A stretch of 62,797 bases of DNA, taken from contig JAICXB010000022.1 of NCBI GenBank assembly GCA_025980765.1, forward strand, positions 1 through 62,797, read 5' to 3'. This document shows, one piece after another, positions 37,043 through 46,448 of the stretch; position 1 is the stretch's first letter, and every line of letters starts with the position of its first letter. Under the pieces are notes generated by a model. It was not told where the DNA came from. It did no database searches and worked only from the letters and a program-made list of their open reading frames with translations. The stretch comes from Terriglobales bacterium. Its GTDB lineage: Bacteria > Acidobacteriota > Terriglobia > Terriglobales > Acidobacteriaceae. The position numbers and the translations under genes are program-made.

Positions 37043-37546
37043 TTAGTGCCCGACCTCGAGTGCCGGTTCTGGCTTAACCTCAGGCAACTTGCCTCCCGGA
37101 ATGGGAGCCAGAAGCTGCTCTTTGCGATAAATGAGGTTGGTGGCGTTGAAGGTCGCTAGTTCGAAACCGTGTCCATGCGTAATCGCATCCGTGGGGCACG
37201 CTTCTACGCAGTATCCGCAGAAGATGCAGCGGTTGTAATCGATGTTGTAAACCGCAGCATAGCGTTCGGCGCCACTGATGCGGTTCTCCGCCGTGTTCTC
37301 GGCAGCTTCGATGTAGATGCAGTTGGACGGGCACGCCGCCGCGCAGAGAAAGCACGCGACACATTTCTCCAGTCCATTCTCGTCGCGCTGCAGGACGTGG
37401 AGACCGCGAAAGCGCTCCTGCAAAACCGCGCCACGCAACGGCCCCGGCCCGTCGGGATAGTTCTCGACCGTCGTCGGCTTGAACATCTCGGAGAAAGTAA
37501 TAGCCATGCCTTTGGCGATGGCCAGCGTGTTCTTCACGATCGACAT
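37043..37546 (-). CDS. nuoI: NADH-quinone oxidoreductase subunit I
   Basis: The complex I ferredoxin-like subunit carrying two 4Fe-4S clusters, seen as CVACFLCAAACP and CIFCGYCVEACP. The N-terminal amphipathic helix and GLHVLQRDENGLEKC are typical. The 167-residue length fits. It is not in a nuo operon here: the neighbours are an acyl-CoA dehydrogenase upstream and a STAS gene downstream, so it is a detached copy. Confidence 0.92.
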   Translation of the reverse strand: MSIVKNTLAIAKGMAITFSEMFKPTTVENYPDGPGPLRGAVLQERFRGLHVLQRDENGLEKCVACFLCAAACPSNCIYIEAAENTAENRISGAERYAAVYNIDYNRCIFCGYCVEACPTDAITHGHGFELATFNATNLIYRKEQLLAPIPGGKLPEVKPEPALEVGH

Positions 37547-37597
37547 ATGCGCATTATATCCCTGGGGTTAACACGAAGGTTCGTTTTAACCCGGGTC

Positions 37598-38773
37598 TCA
37601 CTTCCCCAACACCAGCTTGGCAATTGTCTGCAGCTGCATGTTGGATGTGCCTTCGTAGATCTTCCCGATTTTGGAATCGCGGAAATACTTCTCCACCGGA
37701 TAATCCTTGACGAAGCCGTTGCCGCCATAGATCTCCACGGCCAGCGAGCTCACCCGCTCGGCGACTTGCGAGGCGAAGAGCTTGGTCATGGCCGCTTCTT
37801 TCACGAAGTTCTGGCGCGCATCTTTCATGCGTGCGGCGTTGTATACCATCAGGCGCGTAGCTTGAATGTCGGTCGCCATCTGCGCAAGCTGAAACTGAAT
37901 ACCCTGAAATTCCGAAATGGATTTCCCGAACTGTTTGCGCTCCAGCGAGTATTTGGCCGCAGCTTCCCACGCGCCCTGCGCCAGGCCCAGCATTTGCGCT
38001 CCGATGCCGATACGACCTTCATTGAGGGTTTCGATGGCAATCTTGTATCCCTTCCCTACTTCCCCCAACACATTCTCTTTTGGCACTCGTAAATCTTCGA
38101 AGATCAGCTCGCAGGTGCTGGAAGCGCGAATTCCCAGCTTGTCCTCTTTCTTGCCGACAGAAAATCCCGGAAACGCTTTCTCCACGATAAAAGCAGTAAT
38201 GCCACGATAACCGGCGGCGGGATCGAGATTGGCAAACAGCACGAATATCCCGGCTTCTTTGCCGTTGGTGATCCACAGCTTGCGGCCGTTAATGACGTAC
38301 TCGTTGCCGCGCAACTCGGCACGAGTCTGCATGGCGAACGCATCGGAACCCGATCCGGCTTCGCTGAGCGCGTATGCCCCGACAGTGTCGCTGGCCATGC
38401 GCGGCAGATAGCGCCGCTTCTGCTCCTCGGTTGCCCAGCGCAGGAAGGCATTGTTGACGAGGGTGTTTTGCACGTCAACCAGAACTCCGGCGGAGGGATC
38501 GACTCGTGAAATCTCCTCAACTGCAAGAATGGCCTCGAAGAAACTGCCGGCGCCTCCGCCATACTGCTCGGGAATTTCGACACTCATCAGCCCTAGCTGG
38601 AAGAATTGGTCGATAAGGCCGCGGTCAAAAACTTGCTTCTCGTCCATCTCGCGAACCAGGGGGCGCAACTTGTCCTCGGCAAACTGCCGCACATTATCGC
38701 GGAACAGGAGTTCGTCTTCGGTAAGGCTGGTAAGGGGAGCAGGCAACGAGATGTCAGCGACTGCTTGAGACAT
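37598..38773 (-). CDS. Acyl-CoA dehydrogenase
   Basis: FAD flavoenzyme that oxidises acyl-CoA to enoyl-CoA. The ATG at 38773, with GAGG about 8 bases before it, gives 391 residues with the family plan: an N-terminal helical domain, the beta domain with YALSEAGSGSDAFAM and KLWITNGKEAGIFVLFA, and a C-terminal helical domain with the catalytic-Glu region around VEIYGGNGFVKDYPVEKYFRD. Best fit is the short/branched-chain type. It is 51 bases upstream of nuoI on the same strand. Confidence 0.92.
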   Translation of the reverse strand: MSQAVADISLPAPLTSLTEDELLFRDNVRQFAEDKLRPLVREMDEKQVFDRGLIDQFFQLGLMSVEIPEQYGGGAGSFFEAILAVEEISRVDPSAGVLVDVQNTLVNNAFLRWATEEQKRRYLPRMASDTVGAYALSEAGSGSDAFAMQTRAELRGNEYVINGRKLWITNGKEAGIFVLFANLDPAAGYRGITAFIVEKAFPGFSVGKKEDKLGIRASSTCELIFEDLRVPKENVLGEVGKGYKIAIETLNEGRIGIGAQMLGLAQGAWEAAAKYSLERKQFGKSISEFQGIQFQLAQMATDIQATRLMVYNAARMKDARQNFVKEAAMTKLFASQVAERVSSLAVEIYGGNGFVKDYPVEKYFRDSKIGKIYEGTSNMQLQTIAKLVLGK

Positions 38774-38875
38774 TTCAAACCTCGGGCAAACCCAAGATTC
38801 TAGCATTTGATGGCTGAGGCGAATGCCGCAGCCACAGCCAGGAGGCTACACGTTGTTAGAATTTTCGGACTGAGG

Positions 38876-39745
38876 CTACCTGCGCCAGACAATCTGCAGT
38901 TTTTCCGCTGCGAGGATCTTCTGGATCTGTGCGCGAGCGTAGTTCGACCAGGCTCCTACCGAATCCATACGGACGTAGGCGCGCCAGTGCGCGAGTGCTT
39001 TGCGCGGACGGCGCAGCCGCTCCAAGGCAAGCGCAAGGTTGTAGTGAGCATCCGCATAGTTGGGCGCGATGGAAACGGCAGTGCGATAGGCTTCCACCGC
39101 CTCCTGCAGGCGGCCGGTTTCGTCGAGGACGTTACCGAGATCAAAGAATCCCAAAGCGTAGTTCGGATCGATCTCAACCGCCCGGCGATAGTAGCGTTCG
39201 GCTTCGCGGTAATTTTGCTGGTTGTAGAAGAGCGTTCCCAGATTGATGCACGCTGCAGCATGTTTGGGATCGAGCTCCAGCACGCGCCGGTACATCTCCA
39301 GGGCTTCCGGCTGGCGCGCCGGATTTTCTTCGATGGCGACAGCCGACGCGAACAACTCAGTCGCGGTTTGCGCGACGCGCGGCGTAGCCGGCCGGGCCTC
39401 GACAATCTTGGAATGTTCGAAATCGAGAAAAAACTGCCCCGCCAAAGGATCGACTTCGACGCCGTGGTGCCGGAAGGTCAACCGAGAACCGTGGGAGAAG
39501 ACACCAGCCTCAAGCAATGGGTTCTCCATACCAGCAACTTGACGCTGCATTGCATCGAGCGAGGCGCGAATCACGGCAGGGCGAACCCGCTTGGCGCGCA
39601 GTTCACTCAATTTCTTGATTTGCAGAAGGTCGTAGAAGGAATAACTTTCCGCCACCGCGATCAATCCCGCCCGCTCCCATCCCGCGAGTTGCCGGGGGGT
39701 GATGCGCAGCATGCGAATCACTTCAGCTCGAAGGTATCGTTCCAC
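38876..39745 (-). CDS. MerR-like HTH fused to TPR repeats
   Basis: The 289-residue protein begins with a MerR-type winged helix at about 8-75 (LRITPRQLAGWERAGLI, YSFYDLLQIKKLSELR). A linker follows, then a TPR array from about 128 to 262: at least four 34-residue repeats (for example AACINLGTLFYNQQNYREAE, LGFFDLGNVLDETGRLQEA). It may couple DNA binding to a protein partner. MerR heads usually carry ligand domains; TPR fusion is less common and recurs in Acidobacteriota and delta-proteobacterial-type genomes by memory. The target is unknown. Confidence 0.82.
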   Translation of the reverse strand: MERYLRAEVIRMLRITPRQLAGWERAGLIAVAESYSFYDLLQIKKLSELRAKRVRPAVIRASLDAMQRQVAGMENPLLEAGVFSHGSRLTFRHHGVEVDPLAGQFFLDFEHSKIVEARPATPRVAQTATELFASAVAIEENPARQPEALEMYRRVLELDPKHAAACINLGTLFYNQQNYREAERYYRRAVEIDPNYALGFFDLGNVLDETGRLQEAVEAYRTAVSIAPNYADAHYNLALALERLRRPRKALAHWRAYVRMDSVGAWSNYARAQIQKILAAEKLQIVWRR

Positions 39746-40069
39746 GTTTCTGGCCGCTGTCCTCAGTTGGGTTGGCTGGTTGACAGTTTCGAGTTGCAGT
39801 TCGCTTTCTTTTCACCTGCATTATCGGGAGGCGGAAGCCAAATATCAAGAACAAAATGAAATGGTTATCGATAAAGCATAGGAAAACAGGTGCGGAATTG
39901 GGAAACGGTTCCGATAACCAGCGCATCTGTCGCCCGTCTAATTAGATAACCGAAAGGGACCCTGAAGGGATGCGGCCGGCGTGTCCGGCATGTTGGGCGT
40001 TGACGATGCGCGACGATGCCTTACGTGTGGGACCGCCGGCCGCGCTGTTGCCATGCTACAGTCAGGTCC
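39746..40069. other. Intergenic region without a supported gene
   Basis: This 324-base divergent spacer should hold the promoters of the HTH-TPR gene (minus) and of the small zinc-ribbon gene (plus). It contains AT-rich text near 39840-39890 and two GATAACC motifs (39914 and 39945). Nothing else is recognised. Confidence 0.4.
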
Positions 40070-40222
40070 ATGCCGGACCAGCCCCAATCTGCGCCTTCTC
40101 TTTACTGTCCGAAATGTGCCATAGAAGTTACCGATCCACTCACCTGCGGCGACTGCTCTGCGGTAATCTGCCGGCGATGCGGCACGCCGCTGGAATCATC
40201 GGACGAGTTGGGCATCGGATAA
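40070..40222 (+). CDS. Small zinc-ribbon protein
   Basis: The ATG at 40070 gives 50 residues with three CxxC pairs (YCPKCAI, TCGDCSA, ICRRCGT), a compact double zinc ribbon. No catalytic part is present. An earlier in-frame start at 40016 adds an unlikely Arg/Cys-rich leader. It precedes the dehydrogenase gene by 78 bases. Confidence 0.6.
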   Translation: MPDQPQSAPSLYCPKCAIEVTDPLTCGDCSAVICRRCGTPLESSDELGIG

Positions 40223-40300
40223 AAAATGCTGCAAGGACGCCGATTTTGTGTGGCGCGCCCTCTGATTTACACTCGCATGTTTTTATTTTGAAAGAGACCC

Positions 40301-41500
40301 ATGAAAGTACTGGTAATCGGAGCGGGCATGATGGGATCGGCGGCCGCATTCGATATGGCACGCTCGCAAGGCGTCGAGTCTGTGCTGTTGGCCGATGCCG
40401 ATGTTGCCCGCGCGCAGGATGCGGCTGGTTTCATCAGCAAATTTCAAGGACGTAAGGGCGCGAGCGTGCAACCGGTGGCGCTGGACGCAGCCGATGAGAG
40501 TGCCGCTGCCGGCTTGATGCGCGGACGCGATGCTGTGCTCTCAGCCGTTCCCTACTTTTTCAATGTCGGACTCGCACGCGCCGCCATTGGCGCCGGGTGC
40601 CATTTCGCCGATCTCGGCGGCAACAACACGGTAGTGCGCAAGACGCTGGCAATGAGCCCCGAAGCCGCCAAGAACGGGGTAGCCATCGCGCCCGATTGCG
40701 GACTGTCGCCGGGAATGGCCAGCATCCTTGCTGGTGACCTGGTGCGCCGTCTGCGCGCAGACGAAAAGCCCGTGCGCGGCGCAGCTACAAATCGTAAGCC
40801 GCCAATCGATGCTCTTAAGTTGTATGTTGGCGGACTCCCGAAAAAGCCTAAGCCACCGTTTGAGTATCAACTCGTCTTCTCGGTCGAGGGACTGATTAAC
40901 GAGTTTGTGGAACCGGCCCGGGTGCTCAAGGGCGGCAAGCTGAAAGTGATCGAGCCGCTCAGCGAGCCGGAAGAATTTCGCTTGCGCGGCTTTCGTCCCA
41001 TGGTCGCGTTTCAGACCTCGGGTGGCACTTCCACCATGCCGGAGACATTTCAGGGCGAAGTTGGCGAGTGTTTCGAGAAGACCCTGCGCTATCCCGACCA
41101 CTACAAGCTGATCCGCGGCCTTTACGACCTTGGATTCTTCTCCAGCGAGAAGCGGCGGCTGAAGTTGGGCGAAGTAAGTCCGCGCGAGCTTACCTCGCAT
41201 CTGTTTCTCGAGAAACTCTCGGGCGACGAACCTGACATTACCATCATGCGCATCGAGGCGCACGCGAAACGCCGGGTGCTCTCCTACACTATGGTCGATG
41301 AATATGACCGCAAGACTGGGCTGACATCAATGATGCGCACTACCGCCTGGCCGGCATCGATCGTGCTGCAGATGATTGCCAATGGAGCGATCAGCAAACG
41401 CGGTGGTATTCGGCAAGAAGTGGACGTGCCTGCCGATCTGTTCTTGAGGGAAATGTCACGTCGCGGAATTCGTATTCGCTTCGCGCAGACTAGCCGGTAG
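40301..41500 (+). CDS. Saccharopine dehydrogenase-like NAD(P)-binding enzyme
   Basis: The 399-residue protein has an N-terminal Rossmann motif (VLVIGAGMMGSAAAFDMA) and the saccharopine-dehydrogenase fold with ADLGGNNTVV, APDCGLSPGMASILAG and a C-terminal domain. It is likely a lysine- or carboxynorspermidine-type amino-acid dehydrogenase; exact substrate is not evident. The last 45 bases overlap the convergent acyltransferase gene. Confidence 0.85.
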   Translation: MKVLVIGAGMMGSAAAFDMARSQGVESVLLADADVARAQDAAGFISKFQGRKGASVQPVALDAADESAAAGLMRGRDAVLSAVPYFFNVGLARAAIGAGCHFADLGGNNTVVRKTLAMSPEAAKNGVAIAPDCGLSPGMASILAGDLVRRLRADEKPVRGAATNRKPPIDALKLYVGGLPKKPKPPFEYQLVFSVEGLINEFVEPARVLKGGKLKVIEPLSEPEEFRLRGFRPMVAFQTSGGTSTMPETFQGEVGECFEKTLRYPDHYKLIRGLYDLGFFSSEKRRLKLGEVSPRELTSHLFLEKLSGDEPDITIMRIEAHAKRRVLSYTMVDEYDRKTGLTSMMRTTAWPASIVLQMIANGAISKRGGIRQEVDVPADLFLREMSRRGIRIRFAQTSR

Positions 41501-42202
41501 CGCCGACCCAATCTCACGATGCACCGCAGCAATCAATTCTTCCCGATCGCTGAACTGCGACGGCCAAAGCGGCCGGTGAAACACCAGGCACACCGTCCCA
41601 GAATGAATGATAAGGCTGCCTTTTGGCAGCAGCCGTTCTGAGCCGGAGATAGTTACTGGGACAATCGGAAAACCGTAGTCAGTCGCCAGATAGAATGGGC
41701 CCTTCTTAAACGGCAGGAGCTTCCCGTTTGAAGAACGCGTGCCCTCCGGAAATACCATCATGTTCAGTCCGTTGCGCATTACCTCGCCGGCTTCGCGCAT
41801 GCTGTCGATGGCGGCCTCGCGATTTTGACGGTTCACCGGAACCATGTCGCCCATGCGCATCGCCTTTCCCAAAATGGGCAGGCGGAAGAGCTCGCGCTTT
41901 ACCAGCACCGAACTGCGGCCGGGAATGGCCCGAATCAGAACCGGCGGATCGAGATTCGAAACATGGTTGCACATAAAAATGTAGTTCTGCGCCGGATCAA
42001 GCCGCTCCCTACCTTCCATCTGCACGCATACGCCCGCGATCCGCAAACCGACGCCGGCAATCCACAATGCGGCTGCGTATAGACGATTGGCGCTGCCGGT
42101 GATCCACGTCCAGGGAAAACCGAATACTGCGGCGAGCGGAGTGAGCAGGGCGAGTATGAACAGAGCAATGGTGGTACGGAGGGTGGCGATCATGAAGCAC
42201 AC
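41456..42202 (-). CDS. plsC: 1-acyl-sn-glycerol-3-phosphate acyltransferase
   Basis: Membrane acyltransferase of phosphatidate synthesis. The HX4D motif is NHVSNLD and the glycerol-phosphate-binding motif is FPEGTRS, with an N-terminal membrane helix. It is 248 residues from the ATG at 42202; an ATG three codons later is equally possible. It is the last gene of a tight minus-strand run, 18 bases after the M61 peptidase. Its 3' end overlaps the convergent dehydrogenase gene. Confidence 0.92.
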   Translation of the reverse strand: MCFMIATLRTTIALFILALLTPLAAVFGFPWTWITGSANRLYAAALWIAGVGLRIAGVCVQMEGRERLDPAQNYIFMCNHVSNLDPPVLIRAIPGRSSVLVKRELFRLPILGKAMRMGDMVPVNRQNREAAIDSMREAGEVMRNGLNMMVFPEGTRSSNGKLLPFKKGPFYLATDYGFPIVPVTISGSERLLPKGSLIIHSGTVCLVFHRPLWPSQFSDREELIAAVHREIGSALPASLREANTNSAT

Positions 42203-42220
42203 TCTCTCAACTGAGAGCCA

Positions 42221-44035
42221 TTACTTACCCTCATCTTGCGACTGCAACCATGCCGCGCGCCTTGCCAACTGTGCCGGCGTGGCCTGCGGCGCTTCGCGCA
42301 GCATGTACGTTGCTCTGAATTTTTGCCCCAGCGTTAATTCAAGATCTTTCCGTTCTCCTCGGCGCTGGATCGCGATGCGGATCTTTTCTCCTGGTTTGGA
42401 TGACGCAATCTGCTGGTCCACGCTTCGCGCCGGTTGCTCGCCGTTGATCGAGACGATCTCGTCACCTTCTCGCAATCCTGCGCTCCTGGCTTCTTCTCCA
42501 TTAACCTGATCAATCACTAGAGGCCCAGTAAAGTTGCGAGCCGCGGTGAACCCGGCATCGGCGACAGGTTGCTGCTGCTTCTCCAAAACAAGTCCTACCG
42601 TGGCGAACAGTTCCGAATACGGCAACTCAGCCGTCCCAGCGACATATCGGTCGAAGAAATCGTGCAGATCGGTGTTTGTGAGCTTCTCGGCTTCCGCGCG
42701 CACTCCTTCGGAATCGGCGAAGTATTTCCCGCGTTTGGCATAATCCTGGTTCATATCTTTGAACAGGTCGCGGAGCGAGCGCTGGCCATGGGAATCCTGG
42801 CGAATCTTCAAATCCAGCAGAATTCCCAGCAGGTCACCCTTGTTGTAGTAGCTAATACTGCGCTCGGGAGCACGATAGCTAGGGTACTTATCAAACCAGG
42901 TATCGAGGCTCGATTCCTCTGCCGATTGGGTGAGGTGCGCTGGGCGCGATTGTAGTACGGTGATGCCGCGCGCGATACGCTCGAAATATTCCGCCGGAGT
43001 CAACAGTCCGGCCTTCAGCAGCGCAAGGTCCGCAACCGCGCTGGTGACGCCTTCGCTGAACCACAGCGCGCGGGTGTAATTCTCGCGTGTGTAATCGATG
43101 GGCTCGAGCGACCTCGGGCGGATGCGCTTCACATTCCAGAGGTGAAAAAACTCATGAGCGCTGGTGGACTCGAAACCCCTCAGCTCTTTCAGCTGGGCGG
43201 CAGAGATGTCGATCGCAGTGGAGTAGGCGTGCTCCATACCGCCACCCGCGGGACCACGCGGAAAGTGGTAGATGAAGACGTAAGTATCGAATGGGTGGTC
43301 GTCCATCCATCCGGTTTCCGCAGCGGTGATTTTCTTGAGCGCCGTGACCAGCGCTGAAGCATCGTAGTCGGCGGGATCGGCATCGATCACCACCCGGTAC
43401 TTGCCGCCATTCTGCTCGAAATCGCTCTCCGCGAACTCGCCCATTTCGCAAGGACTATCCACCAGCCGGTCGTATTTTTCCGCATGAAGCACGTAGGCCG
43501 AAGGCGCGCCCGCCTTTTCCGCGGGAACGCTCAGCGAAGGCAATGACGTCGCCAGCTTCCAGCGCGGTGGAACACCGGTGAATTGCACCGAAATGGGCCA
43601 TTCGCGCCCCTTCACCGGATACATGAGCAACTCGGCGAAGTTCAGGAACGCATGGTGTGCATTGAACTGCGCTCCGAATGGACCCGCTTCGTCGAGAATG
43701 ATGTCATAGTCGATCCGAGCCATACCGCCACGAGCAAGAAACTGCCAGGTAGTCTTGTCCGCCTGCTTCAACGCGAGCGCGTTGCCCGACGAATCCATGG
43801 CAGAGACAGAGATAACGTTCTTGGCAAAATCTCGCACCTGATAAAGCGCGTTCCATACCGGTAACTGCACCTGGTTCCATCCGCTCTCGACAGGAAAGGA
43901 CATGGTCACATGAACCCGGTGCTGAGCAGCGTCTGTGAGCCGGATACTGTAATCGAGCTTCGAGTCGCTCTGTGCGAACACGTTACCCACAAAGAGGCAC
44001 AGCAGACAAAAGAGAACCGCGTGTTTTGGCTTCAT
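42221..44035 (-). CDS. Exported M61-family glycyl aminopeptidase with C-terminal PDZ
   Basis: The ATG at 44035 gives 604 residues with a signal peptide (AVLFCLLCLFVGNVFAQ). The M61 zinc motif HEFFHLWNVKR lies in the middle, followed by the third-ligand Glu region (LWFSEGVTSAVADL), and a PDZ domain is near the C-terminus (GLREGDEIVSINGEQP). These periplasmic enzymes favour N-terminal Gly/Ala. Its ATG overlaps the stop of mpl by four bases, so the two are coupled, consistent with a role in peptide turnover at the wall. Confidence 0.92.
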   Translation of the reverse strand: MKPKHAVLFCLLCLFVGNVFAQSDSKLDYSIRLTDAAQHRVHVTMSFPVESGWNQVQLPVWNALYQVRDFAKNVISVSAMDSSGNALALKQADKTTWQFLARGGMARIDYDIILDEAGPFGAQFNAHHAFLNFAELLMYPVKGREWPISVQFTGVPPRWKLATSLPSLSVPAEKAGAPSAYVLHAEKYDRLVDSPCEMGEFAESDFEQNGGKYRVVIDADPADYDASALVTALKKITAAETGWMDDHPFDTYVFIYHFPRGPAGGGMEHAYSTAIDISAAQLKELRGFESTSAHEFFHLWNVKRIRPRSLEPIDYTRENYTRALWFSEGVTSAVADLALLKAGLLTPAEYFERIARGITVLQSRPAHLTQSAEESSLDTWFDKYPSYRAPERSISYYNKGDLLGILLDLKIRQDSHGQRSLRDLFKDMNQDYAKRGKYFADSEGVRAEAEKLTNTDLHDFFDRYVAGTAELPYSELFATVGLVLEKQQQPVADAGFTAARNFTGPLVIDQVNGEEARSAGLREGDEIVSINGEQPARSVDQQIASSKPGEKIRIAIQRRGERKDLELTLGQKFRATYMLREAPQATPAQLARRAAWLQSQDEGK

Positions 44036-45441
44036 GAATTTTTGTCTAATCGGGCGGGCAGCTTCTCGTAAATTCCTCCGAAACCGCCGTTTGAGAGGAT
44101 CGCGACCACATCTCCTGCACGCAGTTCGGGAGCGATCGCATCGACAATGGCGTTCGCGTCGCGACACTCACGCGCGGCGTGTCCTTGCCGCTTGAGCTGC
44201 TCGATCACTGCCGAGGTCGAGAGTCGCTCGCTCTCGGGAATGGCTTCGGCCTTGAATACCGTCGCAACCACCACCTCGTCGGCAAGCCTGAGACTGTCTA
44301 CCAGCTCGCGAAAAAAAACGTTGCGCCGGAGAGTGTTCGAGCGCGGTTCCAGGACTGCCCATAAACGATGGTCCTTATATCGTGTGCGCAGAGCCTTCAG
44401 CGTCTCGGCGATGGCAGTGGGATGGTGAGCGAAGTCGTCGATAATCGTCACGCCCGCGATTTCGGCCTTTACCTCAAGACGCCGCTTCACACTCTTGAAG
44501 GTCGCCAGCGCTTCCACAGTCATTTCGGCAGAGATTCCATAACGAGCAGCCATCGCCGCCGCTGCCGAGGCATTCAAGACGTTGTACTCGCCCGCGAGCG
44601 ACATGCGAAGCTCCGCCCAAGGCCGACCTTCACGATCGAGAGTCCATGAAGTCTCCTGCGGGCCGAAATTGAGGCCGCGTATGCGCCAGGTAGAACCTTC
44701 GCGTAATCCATATCGTTCCACTTTGCAGAAGGCGCGAGCAATGCATTCGTCAACACTCACAGAGTTGTCATAGGCGACCAGATATCCGCTGCGCGGGACC
44801 AGGTTGACCAGCCGCTTGAATGAAGTCCTTATGGAGTCGAGGTCCTTGTAGATGTCGGCATGATCGAACTCAACTGAGGTGAGCACCACCGACTGCGGAA
44901 AGTAGTGGAGGAACTTGGGCCCTTTGTCGAAGAATGCGGTGTCGTATTCGTCGCCTTCGAGAATAAACTGTTGGCCCTGGCGCAAGGCGAAGCTGGAACC
45001 GAAATTCTCGGCTACGCCACCCACGAGGAATGATGGATCTTTTCCCGCGACCTCGAAAATCCATGCCAGCATCGACGTAGTGGTAGTTTTTCCGTGGGTT
45101 CCGGCGACCACGATCGGCTCGCGCCCACGAAGAAAGCTCTCATGCAGCACCTGCGGCAAGGATGTGAACGGAATGCGGTGGTCCAATACATACTCAAGCT
45201 CGACATTGCCGCGAGAGATCGCATTCCCAACCACCACCAGATCAGGGGCAGGCTTGAGATTGTCTTCCGAATATGGTTCCAAAACAGGGATGCCCATGCT
45301 GCGCAGCAGGTCGGACATGGGCGGATAAGCCGCCGCATCCGATCCCGAGACGGAAAAGCCGCGTTGCTGCATGAGTCCGGCCAGAGATGCCATTGCCGTT
45401 CCGCAAATCCCAATGAGGTACACCCGGTGCGGCGCGCTCAA
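44032..45441 (-). CDS. mpl: UDP-N-acetylmuramate:L-Ala-gamma-D-Glu-meso-DAP ligase
   Basis: Muropeptide-recycling ligase that attaches recovered tripeptide to UDP-MurNAc. Mur-ligase motifs: nucleotide site GICGTAMASLAG, P-loop GTHGKTTTTSM, LEGDEYDTAFFDKG and DDFAHHPTAI. The likely start is TTG at 45441, overlapping the stop of ldcA by four bases (TTGA); upstream in-frame ATGs would run far into ldcA. This gives 469 residues, as expected for Mpl. GxGGIYEKL at the C-terminus distinguishes it from MurC. Confidence 0.92.
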   Translation of the reverse strand: MSAPHRVYLIGICGTAMASLAGLMQQRGFSVSGSDAAAYPPMSDLLRSMGIPVLEPYSEDNLKPAPDLVVVGNAISRGNVELEYVLDHRIPFTSLPQVLHESFLRGREPIVVAGTHGKTTTTSMLAWIFEVAGKDPSFLVGGVAENFGSSFALRQGQQFILEGDEYDTAFFDKGPKFLHYFPQSVVLTSVEFDHADIYKDLDSIRTSFKRLVNLVPRSGYLVAYDNSVSVDECIARAFCKVERYGLREGSTWRIRGLNFGPQETSWTLDREGRPWAELRMSLAGEYNVLNASAAAAMAARYGISAEMTVEALATFKSVKRRLEVKAEIAGVTIIDDFAHHPTAIAETLKALRTRYKDHRLWAVLEPRSNTLRRNVFFRELVDSLRLADEVVVATVFKAEAIPESERLSTSAVIEQLKRQGHAARECRDANAIVDAIAPELRAGDVVAILSNGGFGGIYEKLPARLDKNS

Positions 45442-46415
45442 CTCTGGCCCACCCTGATTTCCTCGATTCGCGGTGCGGTTGCCCTCTCCAGCATCTCCAG
45501 CTTCACCTCTTCTCCCACGGTAAGCCGGACGCGTACGCCGATGGGCAACGTGATATTGCCGAAACTCACGTGCCCCGAACGCAACCCGAATGCGACCGGC
45601 ACCTGCAGTCCGGCAAGCGTGCGCTTCAAGACGTTTTGCAGAGTGTAGCCGGCATTTGCCGGCGGATTGCATCCGCACATCTCGCCAAACACAATGCCGC
45701 GAACTCTGTCCATCTTCCCGGCAAATCCGAGCTGCATCAGCATGCGGTCGATTCGATACGGCGGCTCTCCGAGGTCCTCGATGAACAGCACAGCCTCATC
45801 GGTTTCAATTTCGTAAGGTGTTCCCAGGGACGCGACCAGCATCGACAGACATCCACCGTACAGCTTGCCTTCTGCAACGCCCTCATTGAGAGCTTCGAGC
45901 GGAGAGTCCTGTTGCCCAACGTGCCACGGTTCCTGCGCGCCCGTCGCACTGGCGAACGATCGAAGGTGAACACCATCGGGACGAGCGAAATCCTTGGCCA
46001 GCATCGGCCCATGGAAAACGACAAGACCAGTGCGATCATGCACCTGGGCCAACAGCGTCGTATTGTCACTATAGCCGCAGAAGATTTTGGGATTGTTGGC
46101 AAACAAATCGAAATCCAACAATGGAAGAAGATAGTTCGACCCGTATCCACCACGGGCACAGAAAATCGCCTTCACCTCAGCCAGGCGGAGCATCTGGTGT
46201 ATTTCATCGATGCGGCGCTTTACATTACCGGCAAAATAGAGATCCTGACTGAAGATGTTGGCCGAGTAAATGGGATTCAAACCCAGTCTGCGCAATGCCG
46301 CGCAACCGAATTCGAATTGCTCGCGATCTACTGGTCCAGCAGGCGCGACTATTCCAACCGTATCGCCCTGCCTCAGCGCAGGAGGAAGTATCGTGCCTGA
46401 CGTGTGGTTAGCCAC
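45438..46415 (-). CDS. ldcA: LD-carboxypeptidase (muropeptide carboxypeptidase)
   Basis: S66 serine peptidase that removes the terminal D-Ala from murein tetrapeptides. The nucleophile is in GYSDNTTLL, the Glu in FIEDLGEPPYRIDRML and the His in SGHVSFGNITLPIG. The 325-residue length is standard. It directly precedes mpl, which uses the resulting tripeptide, so the two form a recycling step in one operon. No signal peptide is seen, consistent with cytoplasmic recycling. Confidence 0.94.
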   Translation of the reverse strand: MANHTSGTILPPALRQGDTVGIVAPAGPVDREQFEFGCAALRRLGLNPIYSANIFSQDLYFAGNVKRRIDEIHQMLRLAEVKAIFCARGGYGSNYLLPLLDFDLFANNPKIFCGYSDNTTLLAQVHDRTGLVVFHGPMLAKDFARPDGVHLRSFASATGAQEPWHVGQQDSPLEALNEGVAEGKLYGGCLSMLVASLGTPYEIETDEAVLFIEDLGEPPYRIDRMLMQLGFAGKMDRVRGIVFGEMCGCNPPANAGYTLQNVLKRTLAGLQVPVAFGLRSGHVSFGNITLPIGVRVRLTVGEEVKLEMLERATAPRIEEIRVGQS

Positions 46416-46448
46416 CGAGCTTACATCTTAGCCGATGGCCGGTGGCTA

